Of a DNA stretch of 64,000 bases, positions 61,524-64,000 are shown piece after piece (position 1 is the first letter of the stretch; every line of letters begins with the position of its first letter). The notes beneath the pieces are model-generated. The model was given only the letters and a program-made list of their open reading frames with translations, was not told where the DNA came from and searched no databases. The translations under genes and the position numbers were made by a program. Source of the DNA: Streptomyces hyaluromycini (lineage in GTDB: Bacteria; Actinomycetota; Actinomycetes; Streptomycetales; Streptomycetaceae); the NCBI RefSeq assembly GCF_002217755.1, contig NZ_BCFL01000016.1, positions 1 through 64,000 of the forward strand, read 5' to 3'.

Positions 61524-64000
61524 GTGACCGCAAAAACGCCGCCCGCGCCGCCTTTCCGCGATCCGCACCTGCCGTTCGCGAAGCGCATCGACGATCTGCT
61601 GGCGCGGCTCACCCTGGACGAGAAGGTCTCCTTCCTGCACCAGTTCGCGCCCGCCGTGCAGCGCCTGGGCATCGCAGCCTTCCGCACCGGCCAGGAGGCC
61701 CTGCACGGGGTCGCCTGGATGGGCCCGGCGACGGTGTTCCCGCAGGCGGTGGGGCTCGGCGCGACCTGGAACACCGATCTCGTCCGACGGGTCGGGGAGG
61801 CCGTGTCCAAGGAGGTCCGGGCGATGCACGCCCGTGACGACCGGGTCGGCCTCAACGTCTGGGCCCCGACGGTCAACCTGCTGCGCCACCCGCTCTGGGG
61901 CCGCAACGAGGAGGGCTACTCCGAGGACCCGAAGCTCACCTCCGCCATCGCCACCGCCTACACCCGCGGCCTGCGCGGCGACCACCCGGTGTACTGGCGC
62001 ACGGCCCCCGTCCTGAAGCACTGGCTGGCCCACAACAACGAGACGGACCGGGCGACCTCCTCCTCCTCGGTCCGCCCGCGGGTGCTGCACGAGTACGACC
62101 TGCGCGCTTTCAAGGAGACCGTGGAGGCCGGTGCGGTGGCCGGGGTGATGCCCGCGTACAACCTGGTCAACGGCCGCCCCAACCACGTCTCCCCGTACCT
62201 GCGCGAGCAGCTGCGCACCTGGACCGGCGAGGAGCTGCTGGTCTGCTCGGACGCCGGCGCGCCCAGCAACCTGGTCGACCACGAGCACTACTTCGCCACG
62301 CACGAGGAGGCCACGGCGGCCGCCCTCCTCGCCGGTGTCGACAGCTTCACCGACCACGGCACGGACGGCTCGGTCATCGTCGCCCGGATCCAGGGCGCTC
62401 TCGCGCAAGGCCTGCTGACCGAGGCCGACGTCGACACGGCCGTCCGCCGCCAGCTCTCGGTCCGTTTCCGCCTCGGCGAGTTCGACCCGCACGACGGCCC
62501 GGACGGCGGCCCGCACGACGGCCCGCACGACGGCCCGCACGACGGCCCGGACGGCGACCCGCACCCGAGCCCCGCCGAGTCCGCCGCGTTCGACACCCCG
62601 GCCCACCGCGCCCTCGCCCAGGAGGCGGCCGAGCAGGCGGTCGTCCTGCTCAAGAACGACGGCGACCTGCTGCCGCTCGCGCCCGACGCCCGGATCGCCG
62701 TGGTCGGCCTGCTCGCCGACGAGTGCAAACTCGACTGGTACAGCGGCACCCTGCTCCACCGGTCCACTCCGCTGGAGGGCCTGTACGAGCGGTTCGGCGC
62801 GGAGCGCGTGGAGTTCGCGGAGGGTGTGGACCGGGTCAGGCTGCGGCTCGCGGACGGCACCTTCCTGCGCGTGCGGACCGCCCCCGAGGCCGCCGACGAG
62901 GTGCGCGGCGAGGAGGGCGCCCTGGACCCGGCGCTGCTCGCGGGCCGCACCGACCTCCCGCCGCTCACCACCGACCGCACCGGCACCGAGTTCGCGCTGG
63001 TCGACTGGGGCGAGGACGTCCTCACCCTGCGCGCCCCGGACGGCCGCTATCTCTCCGTCGCCGAGGACGGCTTCGTCCGCGCCGCCGCGGACCAGCCCGG
63101 CGGCTGGGTCGTCCAGGAGACATTCCGCCTGGAACCCCACGAGAACGGTCACCTCCTCCGGCACCTCGGCACGGGTCGCCACGTCTCTGTCGCCGCCGAC
63201 GGGGTGAAGGTTGCCGCCGAAAACGCCTCGATCTTCGAATTGATCATCGTCGAACGCGGAACGGACGCCGTCGCCAGGGTGGCCGCCGCGGCCGACGCGG
63301 TCCTGGTGGTCGCGGGCAACGACCCGCACATCAACGGCCGCGAGACCGAGGACCGTACGACCCTGGCCCTGCCCCCGCACCAGGAGCGCCTCCTGCGGGC
63401 CGCCCGCGCGGCGAACCCGCACACGGTGCTGGCGCTGGTGTCGTCGTACCCGTACGCGGTGGACGTGGCCCGGCTGCCCGCCGTGCTCTGGACGGCCCAC
63501 GGCGGCCAGGCGGCCGGCACCGCGCTCGCCCGCGTGCTGGCCGGCGACGTCTCCCCCGCCGGCCGCCTCCCGCAGACCTGGTACGCGGCCGACACCGACC
63601 TTCCCGGCCTGCTCGACTACGACGTGCTCGGCGCCCGCCAGACCTACCTCTACTTCGAGGGCACCCCGCTCTTCCCGTTCGGCCACGGCCTGTCCTACGC
63701 GTCCTTCTCCTACGCGGACCTGGCGACCGAGGTGGCGGACGGATCGCTCCGGGTCTCCTTCACGGTCGCCAACACGGGCGATGTGACCGCGGACGAGGTG
63801 GCCCAGCTCTACACCCGGGCCGTCGAGCCCTCGTCGGTACGCCCGCGCCGCGAACTGCTCGCCCACCGCAGGCTCACCCTGCGCCCCGGCGAGCGGACCG
63901 GCCTGGCCTTCGAGGTCCCGCTCTCCGCCTTCGAGTTCTGGGACGTGGCACGCGACGGACGGCGCCTGGAGGCCGGCGCGTACGACGTGCTGGCCGGCGC
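61524..64000 (+). CDS. GH3 beta-glucosidase/xylosidase with inserted beta-trefoil, cut by the window end
   Basis: The reading frame from GTG 61524 (AAGGGG upstream) stays open for 825 codons to the right edge. There is no signal peptide, so it is probably intracellular. The N-terminal TIM barrel has the nucleophile Asp243 in VCSDAGAPS. A repetitive hinge of about six HDGP-type units (about 322-345) follows. The second domain is interrupted at about 440-580 by a fascin-like beta-trefoil (LRAPDGRYLSVAEDG is one lobe), where other GH3 enzymes carry PA14. LPQTWYAADTDLPGLLDY and FPFGHGLSYASF mark the later GH3 regions, and the fibronectin-like end is truncated. It would release glucose or xylose from debranched oligosaccharides. 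Confidence 0.9.
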   Translation, partial: MTAKTPPAPPFRDPHLPFAKRIDDLLARLTLDEKVSFLHQFAPAVQRLGIAAFRTGQEALHGVAWMGPATVFPQAVGLGATWNTDLVRRVGEAVSKEVRAMHARDDRVGLNVWAPTVNLLRHPLWGRNEEGYSEDPKLTSAIATAYTRGLRGDHPVYWRTAPVLKHWLAHNNETDRATSSSSVRPRVLHEYDLRAFKETVEAGAVAGVMPAYNLVNGRPNHVSPYLREQLRTWTGEELLVCSDAGAPSNLVDHEHYFATHEEATAAALLAGVDSFTDHGTDGSVIVARIQGALAQGLLTEADVDTAVRRQLSVRFRLGEFDPHDGPDGGPHDGPHDGPHDGPDGDPHPSPAESAAFDTPAHRALAQEAAEQAVVLLKNDGDLLPLAPDARIAVVGLLADECKLDWYSGTLLHRSTPLEGLYERFGAERVEFAEGVDRVRLRLADGTFLRVRTAPEAADEVRGEEGALDPALLAGRTDLPPLTTDRTGTEFALVDWGEDVLTLRAPDGRYLSVAEDGFVRAAADQPGGWVVQETFRLEPHENGHLLRHLGTGRHVSVAADGVKVAAENASIFELIIVERGTDAVARVAAAADAVLVVAGNDPHINGRETEDRTTLALPPHQERLLRAARAANPHTVLALVSSYPYAVDVARLPAVLWTAHGGQAAGTALARVLAGDVSPAGRLPQTWYAADTDLPGLLDYDVLGARQTYLYFEGTPLFPFGHGLSYASFSYADLATEVADGSLRVSFTVANTGDVTADEVAQLYTRAVEPSSVRPRRELLAHRRLTLRPGERTGLAFEVPLSAFEFWDVARDGRRLEAGAYDVLAG

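Noticed and set aside
62487..62570. GGCCCGCACGAC repeats as an origin or CRISPR array
   Set aside because: They are in-frame coding repeats of the GH3 hinge with no spacers.

Overview
The window is very GC-rich (codon third positions are almost all G or C), uses many GTG starts, and carries typical actinomycete families (DUF397, an EspI-like ParA protein, PNPase next to RpsO, ThyX instead of ThyA). Gene content and order match the Streptomyces core chromosome around nusA-infB, rpsO-pnp, thyX-dapA and ispG-rseP-dxr, so I read it as a Streptomyces chromosome fragment.

Region 1 (1-11.7 kb), mostly on the minus strand, holds RNA decay and lysine/thymidine biosynthesis genes: RNase J, dapA, thyX interrupted by a 303-residue intein, two small membrane-protein genes, dapB, an M16 peptidase, pnp and rpsO. 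Region 2 (11.7-28.5 kb) holds a DUF397 protein, an orphan EspI-like proline-rich ParA ATPase, ribF, a 1249-residue trypsin-fold/STAND NTPase protein, and the translation operon rimP-nusA-ylxR-infB-DUF503-rbfA-truB. Region 3 (28.7-37.6 kb) holds a lipoprotein, a ferritin-like protein and a degenerate APH-family kinase on the plus strand. It continues with a compact flavin/electron-transfer operon on the minus strand (Ser-rich membrane protein, ApbE, ferric-reductase-like protein, NuoF-like protein, ferredoxin), then proS and two GNAT genes. Region 4 (37.8-44.4 kb) holds the isoprenoid/regulated-proteolysis group ispG-rseP-dxr, a secreted lamin-tail protein and a long acyl-CoA dehydrogenase.

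Region 5 (44.5-64 kb) is the most informative part: a candidate xyloglucan utilisation locus. Secreted GH12 (two) and GH74 enzymes would cut the glucan backbone outside the cell. A lipoprotein binding protein and two permeases, with no ATPase gene in the locus, would import the oligosaccharides. Enzymes without signal peptides (GH31 alpha-xylosidase, GH42 beta-galactosidase, GH95 alpha-fucosidase, GH3 beta-glucosidase) would strip side chains and backbone in the cytoplasm. A LacI-family regulator lies in the locus, and four copies of a TCGAAGCGCTTC-centred palindrome sit only in its two divergent promoter regions, arguing for one local regulon. A sulfotransferase gene inside the locus is unexplained.

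Several common Streptomyces intergenic repeats and strong hairpin terminators separate the blocks. One repeat copy lies inside a coding sequence. The GH3 gene is cut by the right edge. I saw no tRNA, rRNA, CRISPR array or insertion sequence.
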